From Promethearchaeota archaeon (lineage in GTDB: Archaea > Asgardarchaeota > Lokiarchaeia > Sigyniarchaeales > SOKP01): a stretch of DNA of 64,000 bases. Under the pieces are notes generated by a model. It was not told the origin of the DNA, made no database searches, and was given only the letters and a program-made list of their open reading frames with translations. Shown one piece after another: positions 16,941 through 26,784 of this stretch; within the stretch, counting starts at the first letter, position 1, and every line of letters starts with the position of its first letter. A program made the position numbers and the translations under genes. The stretch lies in the NCBI GenBank assembly GCA_016840085.1, contig JAEOTA010000004.1:203809-267808 (forward strand). The letters run 5' to 3'.

Positions 16941-19900
16941 CTACTTTTTTAATAACTCTAATACCCTTTTCTTTCTTTCTTCTCTTCTCGCAGCAATTCT
17001 CGCTTTAAGGCGCTCCATTTCATCATCTTCGGCATCTTCTTCCATTTCAGGTTTTTTCCCCAGCTTTTTTCTAAATTCATTAATTTTATTATCAATTTCC
17101 TTAATGAATTTCTTATCTATTCTAACATTCTTGAGATTAAATTTAGCCTCAGTTAATTCTGAAATTGCTTTCATGAAACGATTATTTGATAAGGAAATTT
17201 GAGCGTTATCTAATGCTTTATATGCTGATTCATATTTTTCATATTTTTCAATCTCAGAGAAATCTTCTAATGTAATTAATGGAATCTGTGCTTGAGCAAT
17301 AATGTTATTAATTTGGTTAGAAATTTTTTCAATTTCATCTTCATTTCCTAATTTCTTCAATCTTGTGACTTCTTGTTTAAATAATAGTATTGCTTCATTA
17401 TATCTGAAATTTTCGATGAATTTTTCAGCTTTTCTCAACCTGATCTTTATCTTTTTGCCAACTTCTTCCTTTTTAAGTTTACGCTTATCTTCTATTTTCT
17501 GTTTTTCAAGTTCTCTGCGTTTTCTCTCAGCTTCTTCTTTTAGTTTCTCCATTTCCACTTCATCCTCAGCTTTTTTCATTTTGAAATCTTCGAGAATTTC
17601 AAATTTTTTCATTTCTCTTTTGAGTTTAAACAACAGTTCATTGTTTATCCTAGAGACCTCTCGTTTCCATGAAATTTTATTAAACAATTTTCGTGCTTCA
17701 ATATACTTTTCATAAGCTTCATCAAACTTATTACGTTCTAGTAAAGCAGTACCTTGTTCCAGAAGCTCGTAAGCCTCTCCTGAGACTTCTCTTTCCCATT
17801 CTTTCTCCCTTTGAATTTTTAAGAATTCTTTTCTCTTTTCTTCTTGATACAATTTCCTCAAATCTTCAGCTTTAGCTAATTTCTCTTCTAATTTTTCTTC
17901 TATTTTTACTTTTTCAACTCTTCTTTCTTCTATGGTTTTCTGTTCAAGCCCAAGTGCTTCCTTTCTTTTTTTAATCATTATAATTGAATCATTGACCATT
18001 TTAATTCCCTCTCGCCAATCTATATCAGAGAATATTTCTTCGCTTGCCTTGTAAAGTTCAATAGCTTTTTCAAATTTATTTTCTTGTAATTCTTTCTTAG
18101 CGAGATCCATTAGATTAAATGCCCTATCCTTTGCTGATTCAAATTCGCTTACCTTTTCCTTTTGTAAAAGGATAGCTTCTTCTTTTTGTTTCAGAAATCT
18201 TTCTTGTTCCTCTCTTGCTTGTTCAAGTAATTTTTGTTGGATTAAAAGTTCTTGTTCTCGTTTCTCTTCCTTTTTAATCTCCAAGGCACGCAATTTTTTA
18301 TCTTTATCTAACTTTTCTTTATAAAATTGTATTGTATTGATAAGTTTCATTGATTCTTCCATCCAACCAATTTCTTCAAAATCTTTTCTAGCATCACGAT
18401 ATATTTTAAGAATATCTTCATATGGCGCCTCTTGATCAAAAACACCCTCTTTTATTTTTATCTCGTATTCTTGTGCCATTCTTTCTGCTTTGTGTATTTT
18501 ATTGAATATCTTTTCTGCTAATTTAGCCTTATCTTTCTTTCTTTTTTCAAATTCTAAAATCTTCTCTTCTCTTGCAAGTAATTCTTTTTCAGTATCAACT
18601 TTTGCTGTTATTAATTCTGTTTGTGGCTCCTCTAATTTCTTTTTCTCGATTTCTCTTAATTTTTCATCTTTATCTTTCTTTTCTCTGTAGAATTTAATAG
18701 TATTAATTAAACGATTAGCTTCATCATTCCAGCCAATTTTTTGGAATAATTTTTGAGCTTCTTCATAATTTGCAATAGCTTTGTTGTAAGGGCTTTCATA
18801 CAGTAAAACATCTGTTTTAATATTTAATTCATAATTTTTAACTAACTTTTCAGCTCCGTCTATAAGATTCATAGCTTGGTCCAATAATATATCTTCTTCC
18901 TTATATCCAACTTCAATTTCTTTTATTTTTTCAGGCTTATAAGGTTTAACTTCTCTTTTCCCTACTTTACGCATTTCTTCTAATTGTTTGTCTCTCTCTC
19001 TTTTCTGAGCTTCTACTTCGAGTAATTTTTCATAATTCTCTAATTTATCTTGATATATTTTTATTTGGTTAGCATAAATTTTTGCTTGTTCTCCCCAACC
19101 TTTCTCTAATACTTTTTTTCTAATTTCGTTATAAATATCTATGATTTCAGCATAAGGGGTTTGCTCAATTATCTTACCTTTTTTCATAGCTTTTTTCATA
19201 GCACGTTCATAATCTCTTTCCATCCTTTCAGCCTTATTAATCAAATCAGAAATAAGTGTCTCAAATTCTTCCTCTCCCCTTTTTCTTTCAATAGCTTTTA
19301 GTCTACTTTCATCCATTTCTGACTTTCGCTCTACCTTGTAGATTTGTTCTACTTGTTTTTCTCTCTCCACCTTCTGAGCTTCTACTTCAAGTAATTTTTC
19401 ATGGTTCTCTAATTTATCTTGATATATTTTTATTTGGTTAGTATATATTATTGATTGCTCTGTCCACCCTCTTTCCAACACTAAATCTTTGATTTGCTTG
19501 TAAATCTCAATGATTTCGAGATAAGGGGTTTGCTCAATTATCTTACCTTTTTTCATAGCTTTTTTCATAGCACGTTCATAATCTCTTTCCATCCTTTCAG
19601 CCTTATTAATTAAATCAGAAATAGATTTCTCAAATTCCTCTTCTTCCTTTTTTCTTTCCATAACTTTTAGTCTTCCTTCATCCATTTCTGACTTTCGCTC
19701 TACCTTGTACATTTGTTCTACTTGTTTTTCTCTTTCTCCTTTCTGAGCTTCTACTTCGAGTAATCTATCATATTTATTTAATTTCTCTTGATACAATTTT
19801 ATTTGATTAGTATATATTATTGATTGCTCTGTCCACCCTCTTTCCAACACTAAATCCTTGATTTGCTTGTAAATCTCAATGATTTCGAGGTAAGGAATGT

Positions 19901-22900
19901 GTTCAATTATCTCTCCTTTTTTCATAGCTACTTTCATAGCCCTTTCAAAATCTTTTTCCATCCTTTCAGCCTTATTAATCATTTCAGAAATAAGTGTCTC
20001 AAATTCCTCTTCTTCCTTTTTTCTTTCTATAACTTTTAGTCTTCCTTCATCAATTTCTGACTTTCGCTCTACCTTGTACATTTGTTCTACTTGTTTTTCT
20101 CTCTCTCCTTTCTGAGCTTCTACTTCAAGTAATTTTTCATGTTTCTCTAATTTGTCTTGATATATTTTAATTTGATTAGCGTATATCCTAGCTTGATCCT
20201 CCCATCCTTTTGCTAATACTTTATCATTTATTTTTTTATATATGGTAATTGCTTCCGCATATGGGGTTTCTTCTATTACTTCTCCTTCTCTCAGAGCCTT
20301 TCTCATTGCTATTTCGTGATCCCGCACTAACTTTTCTGCTTTATCAACCATATTCGATATGAATTTTTCAAATTCTTCCTCTTCCTTTTTCCTTTCTATA
20401 ACTTTTAGGCTTCCTTCATCAATTACTGATTTTCGTTCTACCTTATGCATTTGTTCTACTTGTTTTTCTCTCTCTGCTTTCTGAGCTTCTGCTTCTAGTA
20501 ATTTTTCATGTTTCTCTAATTTATCTTGATATATTTTAATTTGATTAGAATATACCCTAGCTTGATCCTCCCATCCTCTTTCTATTACTTTATTATATAT
20601 TTTTTTATATATAGCAATTACTTCCGTATACGGGGTTTCTTCTATTACTTCTCCTTCTCTCAGAGCCTTTCTCATTGCTATTTCGTGATCCCGCACTAAC
20701 TTTTCTGCTTTGTCAACCATATTCGATATGAATTCTTTAAATTCTTCTTCTTCTTTTTTTCTTTCAATAACTTTTGACTTTTCTTTACTAATTTTAACTT
20801 TTTTACCAACTTTATGCATTTCTTCTATTTCTTTTTGCTTTTCTACTTTTTGTGCTTCAATCTCTCGTAATTTTTGATCTTTTTCTAATCTTTCAGAAAA
20901 TACAAGAATTTGATTTGTGTAGATTGCAGCTTCCTCATTTCTTCCTTTTGTTAATACCATCTGTTTTGCTCTTTCATAAATCCTAATAATTTCTTCAAAT
21001 GGAGGATTTTCTGCCAATGTTCCTTCCCTTACTGCCTTTTTCATTGCTAGATCATATTCTCTAGCCATTTTTTCAGCTTTATTAATCATACTATTGATTA
21101 AATCATTAAACTCTTCTTCCTCTTCTTTTATTCTTTTCTGTTCTTCAATTCTTCTTAATTTTTCTTCGTCTAATTGAATTTTCTCTTCTTTTTTTACTTT
21201 TGATATCTCTTCAGGTTCTATTTCTCTTTTTCTTTTCTCAGCTTCAATTTGTCTCAGTTTTTTGTCTTTCTCTAACTTTTCGTTGTATGACTGAATTTGA
21301 CTTAATAATATTGCGGCATCTGTCTCCCACCCTCTTTCAAATGCTATCTGTCTTGCGTCTTTGTAAATGTTTATAATTTCTGGATATGGACATTTTAATT
21401 CAAATCTTCCTTTCCTTAGTGCAACTTCATACTCCCTAGCTACTTTTTCTGCTCGATTAGTCATCTCATCCACATTTTCTTTGATCCTTTTAATCTCAAT
21501 TTCTTTTCTACGTTGTTCTTCCAATGCTCTTATTTTTTCTTCGCTTAAAGTTGGTACTTGTTCCTCTTTTGAAACTTTTAACATTTCTTCAGCTTCTTTC
21601 TGTTTTTTTACTTTATCAGCTTCAATCTTTCTAATTTTTTTATCTTGGTCAAATTTCTGAATGTATATATTAATTGTCTCCTCATAAATTGTCGCTTCGC
21701 TTCTCCACCCTTTATCAATTAATAATTCTTTAATTCTTTTATAAATCTCAATAACTTTTGGATAAATACATTCTTCAATCATTTCTCCCTTTTTTATTGC
21801 CTTCTGCATAGCCAATTCATATTCACGGGCCATACGAGCAGCTTCTGTGACCATATTGTCAATTTGTGCCTTGAAAAACTCATTTTCCATCTTCTGAAAT
21901 TCTATTCCTCTTAATCTTTCTATTTTCGCAACCCTTTCTTGTTCCTCTTTTTCCTTTACATCTAACTTGATTTTTTCAACTGGTTGCTTTTGGGTCTCAA
22001 TCTCTTTTCTTTTCTCTATTTTTTGTTTTTCACGTTCCTTTAAATAGGTAGCCTTTTGCTGTTCTAATAGAGCTATAGTATCTTCGACTTTTTTAACTTC
22101 ATATGTCCAATTTAATTGTTTGAAAAGATTAGCTCCTTCTATATATAATTGTACTGCTTGATCATATTGATAACTTCTCGCAAACTCCGCTGCTTTTCCC
22201 AATAATTCATATGCTTGGGATGAAATTTCTTCCTCCTGTTTTTTAGAAACAAGATATTGCTGTAGTTTTTCTTCCTTTAATTCTTCGTCCCGTGGTAGAG
22301 CTTCTTGCTCTCTTTCAGTCTCCGTTTCAACTTTGGGAGATTCCTTTTTAATACTACGTAAATAATCAGCCTTTTTATTATAACATTCTTCGATTAATTT
22401 ATAAACTCTTTCTACATCATCTGGTTTTTTCATATCTTCATAAATTCCAATTGTTTCATCATATTTATCAAGAGCCTCTTCAAATTCGCCCCTATCTATT
22501 AATTCATTAGCTTTTTCTAATAATATGTTTACCTTATCAGTCAAATCCACTTCAACCTTTTCGTGAACCGGTTCAACTTCAGTTTCAAAAATTTTTACTT
22601 CTTCTTCGACTCTCTCTTTTTCTAACTCATCAGTTTTTATTTCAGTGGTAATTTCACTTTCTCTAAATACTTGTTCTTTGAGAAGATAAATCTCAGAAAT
22701 TTTATTGTTTATAGCTTTAATTTCCTCTTCTCTATTTATCTGAGTGTATATACCAATCGCTTGGCGTAAGACTTCTATTGCATCATCATAAAATTGTGTT
22801 TCTATTAGCTCCATGGCGTGTTCAGCTAATGCATAAGCTTCAGAAGCAATATCCTCTTCCATTTCCATTAAATCTGAAAAGAAAGCTTCTTTAGTTGGAT

Positions 22901-22964
22901 CAAATCCATCCTCATCAATTTCTTTCTCAAATTCTCCTTCTTTTTGCTCATCCATAAGATTCAT
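16941..22964 (-). CDS. Giant TPR-like/coiled-coil repeat protein (2007 aa)
   Basis: A 2007-residue, highly charged, soluble-looking protein. I count about 17 copies of a degenerate helical hairpin unit: an A-E-x-x-x-x-x-x-x-Y/F helix followed by Y-x-E-A/I-I-x-I-Y-x-x-A and a G-W-x-x-E-A motif. The outer units resemble ordinary TPRs (YDDAIEVLRQAIGIY; FEEALDKYDETIGIY). Central units add a long K/E-rich coiled-coil linker ending LLEVEAQK. Five central units of about 123 residues are almost identical in protein and DNA. There is no signal peptide or membrane segment, so it is probably a long cytoplasmic scaffold. The next upstream gene on this strand is a winged-helix protein, 130 bases away. The function is unknown. 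Confidence 0.85.
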   Translation of the reverse strand: MNLMDEQKEGEFEKEIDEDGFDPTKEAFFSDLMEMEEDIASEAYALAEHAMELIETQFYDDAIEVLRQAIGIYTQINREEEIKAINNKISEIYLLKEQVFRESEITTEIKTDELEKERVEEEVKIFETEVEPVHEKVEVDLTDKVNILLEKANELIDRGEFEEALDKYDETIGIYEDMKKPDDVERVYKLIEECYNKKADYLRSIKKESPKVETETEREQEALPRDEELKEEKLQQYLVSKKQEEEISSQAYELLGKAAEFARSYQYDQAVQLYIEGANLFKQLNWTYEVKKVEDTIALLEQQKATYLKEREKQKIEKRKEIETQKQPVEKIKLDVKEKEEQERVAKIERLRGIEFQKMENEFFKAQIDNMVTEAARMAREYELAMQKAIKKGEMIEECIYPKVIEIYKRIKELLIDKGWRSEATIYEETINIYIQKFDQDKKIRKIEADKVKKQKEAEEMLKVSKEEQVPTLSEEKIRALEEQRRKEIEIKRIKENVDEMTNRAEKVAREYEVALRKGRFELKCPYPEIINIYKDARQIAFERGWETDAAILLSQIQSYNEKLEKDKKLRQIEAEKRKREIEPEEISKVKKEEKIQLDEEKLRRIEEQKRIKEEEEEFNDLINSMINKAEKMAREYDLAMKKAVREGTLAENPPFEEIIRIYERAKQMVLTKGRNEEAAIYTNQILVFSERLEKDQKLREIEAQKVEKQKEIEEMHKVGKKVKISKEKSKVIERKKEEEEFKEFISNMVDKAEKLVRDHEIAMRKALREGEVIEETPYTEVIAIYKKIYNKVIERGWEDQARVYSNQIKIYQDKLEKHEKLLEAEAQKAEREKQVEQMHKVERKSVIDEGSLKVIERKKEEEEFEKFISNMVDKAEKLVRDHEIAMRKALREGEVIEETPYAEAITIYKKINDKVLAKGWEDQARIYANQIKIYQDKLEKHEKLLEVEAQKGEREKQVEQMYKVERKSEIDEGRLKVIERKKEEEEFETLISEMINKAERMEKDFERAMKVAMKKGEIIEHIPYLEIIEIYKQIKDLVLERGWTEQSIIYTNQIKLYQEKLNKYDRLLEVEAQKGEREKQVEQMYKVERKSEMDEGRLKVMERKKEEEEFEKSISDLINKAERMERDYERAMKKAMKKGKIIEQTPYLEIIEIYKQIKDLVLERGWTEQSIIYTNQIKIYQDKLENHEKLLEVEAQKVEREKQVEQIYKVERKSEMDESRLKAIERKRGEEEFETLISDLINKAERMERDYERAMKKAMKKGKIIEQTPYAEIIDIYNEIRKKVLEKGWGEQAKIYANQIKIYQDKLENYEKLLEVEAQKRERDKQLEEMRKVGKREVKPYKPEKIKEIEVGYKEEDILLDQAMNLIDGAEKLVKNYELNIKTDVLLYESPYNKAIANYEEAQKLFQKIGWNDEANRLINTIKFYREKKDKDEKLREIEKKKLEEPQTELITAKVDTEKELLAREEKILEFEKRKKDKAKLAEKIFNKIHKAERMAQEYEIKIKEGVFDQEAPYEDILKIYRDARKDFEEIGWMEESMKLINTIQFYKEKLDKDKKLRALEIKKEEKREQELLIQQKLLEQAREEQERFLKQKEEAILLQKEKVSEFESAKDRAFNLMDLAKKELQENKFEKAIELYKASEEIFSDIDWREGIKMVNDSIIMIKKRKEALGLEQKTIEERRVEKVKIEEKLEEKLAKAEDLRKLYQEEKRKEFLKIQREKEWEREVSGEAYELLEQGTALLERNKFDEAYEKYIEARKLFNKISWKREVSRINNELLFKLKREMKKFEILEDFKMKKAEDEVEMEKLKEEAERKRRELEKQKIEDKRKLKKEEVGKKIKIRLRKAEKFIENFRYNEAILLFKQEVTRLKKLGNEDEIEKISNQINNIIAQAQIPLITLEDFSEIEKYEKYESAYKALDNAQISLSNNRFMKAISELTEAKFNLKNVRIDKKFIKEIDNKINEFRKKLGKKPEMEEDAEDDEMERLKARIAARREERKKRVLELLKK
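18960..20770 (-). repeat. Five tandem ~369-bp intragenic repeats
   Basis: Within the giant TPR-like gene, five consecutive units of about 369 bp (123 codons) share long stretches of near-identical DNA; for example the codons for the ALREGEVIEETPY segment and for KLLEVEAQK recur at the same spacing. Repeat boundaries are approximate. Homogeneity at synonymous sites suggests recent duplication or gene conversion, and the number of copies may vary between strains or be miscounted in assemblies from short reads. Confidence 0.8.
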
Positions 22965-23094
22965 CTATTTTTAAAAAAAATTAAGAATAAAATTATCCAA
23001 TAATAATTATAGTCTAAGATAAATGCATTTTTTTACCATAACTAGAATTCATTAATCAATAATAAAAATTTATTTGATTATAGTTCTAACTTTC

Positions 23095-23475
23095 CTAAAC
23101 TAACCGATTAAGAAAATCATCGCAAATTTTTCCTCCCTCACTCGTTAGAGTCCACCCATTAGTTTCCCGTTTTACTAGATTTAAATTTTCGACACTCTTC
23201 AATATTTCATGAACTTCAGAATCTTCTTTACGAATATTAAAATCGACTCTTAAACTAAATACAATCTCATCAATTGGCACAGGTCCGCCAAGTTCATCTT
23301 CCATAACACCTAATGCTGCAATAATTTGGTTCTGTTCCACCATCCCAGCATCCATAGTGTTTGACATTTCATCAAGTAGCCATGGATTTTTTTTTAGCAT
23401 TTTTTTAATTGCTTTCTCATCGCCTATCTTGAAAATTGCTTGAAATTCCTCTCTAATCTTCTTCTTTTTAGCCAT
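23095..23475 (-). CDS. Small winged-helix protein of unknown function
   Basis: A 126-residue protein with a basic N-terminus (MAKKKKIREEF), a helical middle and a C-terminal winged helix: PIDEIVFSLRVDFNI, then SEVHEILKSVENLNLVKRETNGWTLTSEGGK. The C-terminal wing with the L-V-K-R-x-x-x-G-W-x-L-T pattern is typical of archaeal DNA-binding domains. It sits between the proteasome alpha gene and the giant TPR-like gene, all on the minus strand. I do not recognise a specific family. It could be a transcription regulator or a protein-protein adaptor. Confidence 0.65.
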   Translation of the reverse strand: MAKKKKIREEFQAIFKIGDEKAIKKMLKKNPWLLDEMSNTMDAGMVEQNQIIAALGVMEDELGGPVPIDEIVFSLRVDFNIRKEDSEVHEILKSVENLNLVKRETNGWTLTSEGGKICDDFLNRLV

Positions 23476-23582
23476 TTTTAATCTCCATGCGGATTAAAAA
23501 AAAAATTTGTGATAAAATATTACTATCTAGATATAAATTCAGATAATAAAATCTTTTAGCAAATAAAAAATCTAAAAAAAGT

Positions 23583-24302
23583 CTATGTTAATAAATTTAA
23601 ATATTTCTCTACATCATCTTTTGAGCACATATAAAACTTTTTATCTTCACCTTTCACCCATGCGAGACGAATATTATCTCTAGTTGCGTCTTCATCAATC
23701 GACTCTTTGAGCGCATTTAAGGTTAATTTAACTAACTCTTCAAAAGTTAAATTTTCTTTATAATTATCAGTGAGGTATTCTCTAGCGGTTGCTTCTCCGC
23801 TACCCAAAGCATATGCTTTAAATGAGCGGTAAATGCCACTAGGGGATGTTGTATAAATTTGTGGGCTGATAGCATCAATTCCTATGAAAAAAAGAGCACA
23901 ACCCCATGGACGAACGCCCCCAAACTGAGTATATTGCTGTTTTAGATCTGCTATCGCTTTTGTCAACATATTAAGGCGAACAGGTTCATCATATGTTAAT
24001 CTAAATGATTGTGCTTGTACTCTAGCATAATTAATTAATGCTCGTGAGTCTGCATGTAATCCTGAAATAGCCACTCCTATATGATCATCTATTTGAAAAA
24101 TCTTATCTATTGAATCAGGATCCATCAACACAGAGGCTATTTTAATCTGAGCAGCTAAACATACATCTTCATTTGATTTAACCGCTATCGCAAGTGTTCC
24201 TCGCCTTACGGCTTCTAACGCATACTCAACCTGAAATAGGCGTCCCTCCGGACTAAACACAGTAAGTGCGCGATCATACGCTCTACCTGCACCACCAAAC
24301 AT
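23583..24302 (-). CDS. psmA: Proteasome subunit alpha
   Basis: A 239-residue protein with the alpha-subunit signature AYDRALTVFSPEGRLFQVEYALEAV, whose N-terminal helix forms the gate of the 20S barrel. Later motifs PWGCALFFIGID, YTTSPSGIY and ALGSGEATAREYL fit the family. The alpha ring is catalytically inactive and docks the regulatory ATPase. No beta subunit is in this window. The small GTPase gene is 127 bases upstream on the same strand. Normal family length. Confidence 0.95.
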   Translation of the reverse strand: MFGGAGRAYDRALTVFSPEGRLFQVEYALEAVRRGTLAIAVKSNEDVCLAAQIKIASVLMDPDSIDKIFQIDDHIGVAISGLHADSRALINYARVQAQSFRLTYDEPVRLNMLTKAIADLKQQYTQFGGVRPWGCALFFIGIDAISPQIYTTSPSGIYRSFKAYALGSGEATAREYLTDNYKENLTFEELVKLTLNALKESIDEDATRDNIRLAWVKGEDKKFYMCSKDDVEKYLNLLT

Positions 24303-24429
24303 ACAAATTCTTACCTTCTTTATTCTTTAATTGATAATAGATTGAATTTAGTATTTTAAAATAATTTAAAGAATTTTAACTTATTGTTTATAGCAAATAA
24401 AAAATCAAAAATTTATAGCAAATTAAAAT

Positions 24430-24978
24430 TTAAATCTTTTGAGTGTTCTTGAGAATTGCTAAAGTAATGTCTTTAAATACAGGATTAACCAGAAGATCTT
24501 CTTTCGCACTCGTTTCATAATATCCAAACGCCTTTATTTCATCCTTTAACGCTTCCCCATCTCCTTCTCCAACTTCTCGATTTCCTTGCTCTGCTAAATC
24601 AATTTTATTTCCAACCAAAACACTCGGCTTACCATTACCAATTACTTTTTCTACTTCTAGTTTCCATTCTAATATGTTTTGAAATGAACTCCTTCTGGTT
24701 AGATCGAAGACATATACGATTCCAGTCGCTCCCCGATAAAAAGGGGGCCGCACAAAGCTGAAGTGCTTCTGTCCTGCGAGATCCCATAATTGAAGCTTAA
24801 CGAGAAAGTTCGGATACTCTTCAAGCTCTACTTGTTTTGTTGAAAAATTTGATCCAATAGTCATAATATAGTTTTCTTTAAAACTATTTTCGCAATATTG
24901 TAGAACTATTGAAGTTTTTCCTACTCCTCCGTCACCAACAACTACAACCTTATAGATGAAACTCCTTGTAGCAGCCAT
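24430..24978 (-). CDS. Ras/Rab-like small GTPase
   Basis: A 182-residue small GTPase. All five G motifs are intact: P-loop GDGGVGKT at residues 15-22, the switch I Thr (T40), WDLAGQ at 65-70 with the catalytic Gln, NKID at 124-127 and TSAK at 156-159. This resembles eukaryotic Rab/Ras proteins, a well-known expansion in Asgard archaea. It has no C-terminal cysteine for prenylation, so any membrane attachment must be indirect. It binds and hydrolyses GTP to switch effector binding; effectors and regulators are unknown. A roadblock- or longin-type regulator could be elsewhere. Confidence 0.95.
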   Translation of the reverse strand: MAATRSFIYKVVVVGDGGVGKTSIVLQYCENSFKENYIMTIGSNFSTKQVELEEYPNFLVKLQLWDLAGQKHFSFVRPPFYRGATGIVYVFDLTRRSSFQNILEWKLEVEKVIGNGKPSVLVGNKIDLAEQGNREVGEGDGEALKDEIKAFGYYETSAKEDLLVNPVFKDITLAILKNTQKI

Positions 24979-25170
24979 TTACTTTTACACCATTCTCAAT
25001 ACAGAGAATATTGGAATTTAATTTACGGAAGTTAATATTAATACACTAATTAAAACGACAATCTTTCTTAATTATCGTTATTTTAATGTATAATATTATA
25101 TTATATTCAATAAATAAAAATAATCCCTATTAATATTTTGTCTGATTTACATTTTTGGAGTATTATATAA

Positions 25171-25938
25171 ATGAGTGAGATAGAGGAAAAAATCGAAAGA
25201 CTTGCGAGGTTAATCCTTGAATCAAAAAATATCGTAGTATTAACAGGCGCAGGGATGTCCACTGAAAGTGGTATTGCTGATTTTAGGAGTCCCAGTACAG
25301 GTTTATGGGAAAAAGTCGATCCCTATGAATTTGCATCAATTGACTCATATCGTGCGCATCCAGCTAAAAATTTGGAAGTTATGTTAGAAACAGGGAGAGC
25401 AATTTTTAGTGCACGACCAAATAAAGGTCATAAAGCTTTAACCAGACTTCAAAAACTCGGTAAATTGAAAGGGATTCTTACTCAAAATATTGACAGATTA
25501 CATCATAAAGCTAAAACACAGAATATTGTTGAATTTCATGGTAATGTCATGGAAGCCAAATGCTTACAATGTCGAAGAATTTTTCCAATAACAGATATGG
25601 TTAATCAAGCCTTGCAGGGAAAAGTTCCTATTTGTGAAGTATGTAATGGAATGTTGAAACCAAATGCTATTTTTTTTGGAGAACCTTTAGAATTGGACAA
25701 GTTAGCTGCAGCTGATGATATGCTTGTTGATTGTGATTTATTAGTCGTTCTTGGCTCTTCACTTGTGGTTTACCCTGTGGCATGGTATCCTCAAAAAGCA
25801 TTATCAATGGGTGCAAAACTAGCTATTATAAACATCCAAGAAACAGATATGGACTCTTTAGCAGAAGTAGTAATTCATGAGAAAATTGGAAATGTCTTTC
25901 CAAAGGTAGTTTCTATTGTGGAAGAAAAAATCAATTAG
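25171..25938 (+). CDS. Sir2-family NAD-dependent protein deacylase
   Basis: A 255-residue sirtuin. The NAD-binding motif GAGMSTESGIADFR is at residues 26-39, TQNID at 104-108, the catalytic His in EFHGN at 123, and a zinc ribbon uses C131, C134, C155 and C158. The length suits a single-domain Sir2 of the CobB/archaeal type. It removes acetyl or longer acyl groups from lysines using NAD, as for Alba in other archaea. A GGAG at 25157-25160 precedes the ATG at a normal distance. The dCMP deaminase gene follows 55 bases later on the same strand. Confidence 0.92.
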   Translation: MSEIEEKIERLARLILESKNIVVLTGAGMSTESGIADFRSPSTGLWEKVDPYEFASIDSYRAHPAKNLEVMLETGRAIFSARPNKGHKALTRLQKLGKLKGILTQNIDRLHHKAKTQNIVEFHGNVMEAKCLQCRRIFPITDMVNQALQGKVPICEVCNGMLKPNAIFFGEPLELDKLAAADDMLVDCDLLVVLGSSLVVYPVAWYPQKALSMGAKLAIINIQETDMDSLAEVVIHEKIGNVFPKVVSIVEEKIN

Positions 25939-25993
25939 AATTTATAATATATTTACAATTAATATCTATTTAGAAGGGTTATAGAGATAAGGA

Positions 25994-26470
25994 ATGAATA
26001 AATCTAATCATCGAAGAATTTCAAAAGATAATTATTTTATGAAGATGGCTGAAGTAGCTTCCTTACGTTCAACTTGCATAAAAAGAAAAGTTGGAGCGGT
26101 TCTGGTTAAAGATGATCATATCTTATCAACAGGATATAATGGTGCACCTTCGGGATTGCCACATTGTACACCAGACATCTGCGTTCGAAAGCATCTTAAA
26201 CCCGGCGAAAAACCAGAGTTATGCAGGGGTGTGCATGCTGAAATTAATTGTATAATTCAAGCAGCACTCCATGGAACTGCAATAGAGGGTAATACTTCTC
26301 TCTATACAACAACATTTCCGTGTATGAGCTGTCTAAAATTAATAATTAATGCAAAAATTAAGCGATTAATTTACAAGGAAGGATATAATATGGAAAATAT
26401 GGTAAAAGCTGATCTATTAAAAAATTCTAATATACAAATTGTTAAATTAATGATAAAACAAGATTTCTAA
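25994..26470 (+). CDS. dCMP deaminase-like cytidine deaminase
   Basis: A 158-residue protein with the cytidine/deoxycytidylate deaminase zinc site: HAE at residues 81-83 and PCMSC with C110 and C113. The N-terminal YFMKMAEVASLRSTCIKRKV and GYNGAPSGLPHCTP are characteristic of dCMP deaminases (ComEB type), with C58 and C63 forming a possible second zinc site. It converts dCMP to dUMP for thymidylate synthesis. The 3' end of this gene occurs again, as a fragment, at 27552-27623. Confidence 0.9.
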   Translation: MNKSNHRRISKDNYFMKMAEVASLRSTCIKRKVGAVLVKDDHILSTGYNGAPSGLPHCTPDICVRKHLKPGEKPELCRGVHAEINCIIQAALHGTAIEGNTSLYTTTFPCMSCLKLIINAKIKRLIYKEGYNMENMVKADLLKNSNIQIVKLMIKQDF

Positions 26471-26669
26471 AAGCAAAATTAAATTTTTAAATCAGATTGA
26501 CTTTAAACCTTTCATAGACTATGATAGAGTTAATCAAGTTTTTTACCATAACCTTTATTTTGAAGAGAATAAATTCTTCCTAAAACTCCCAATGGTTCGT
26601 TTGGTTGGAAAAGAATCATTTAAAAGTAATGATAAGCTCACAATAATAGAGAATAAAAATAAAAGTTAA
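26466..26669 (+). other. Orphan open frame, probable gene remnant
   Basis: A stop-free frame of at least 67 codons begins near the end of the deaminase gene and ends at TAA 26667-26669. It encodes FKPFIDYDRVNQVFYHNLYF and then KLPMVRLVGKESFKSNDK. It has no usable start codon at its beginning and no SD motif. The composition is protein-like, but I recognise no family. It is most likely a decayed gene; a gene with an atypical start is the alternative. Confidence 0.3.
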
Positions 26670-26784
26670 GCGGATTTAAGATGGGAAAAGTTTAACTTAA
26701 CAAAATCAGTCTATCTATTGAGTTATAACGATTGAAAAAAAAATTATAAAGATATTATTAAAAATTCATTTTTTTTAGCTTTTC

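Noticed and set aside
18490..18690. Serine/phenylalanine-rich + strand frames opposite the giant TPR-like gene
   Set aside because: They are antisense shadows of the K/E-rich coding strand, with no start signals and biased composition.
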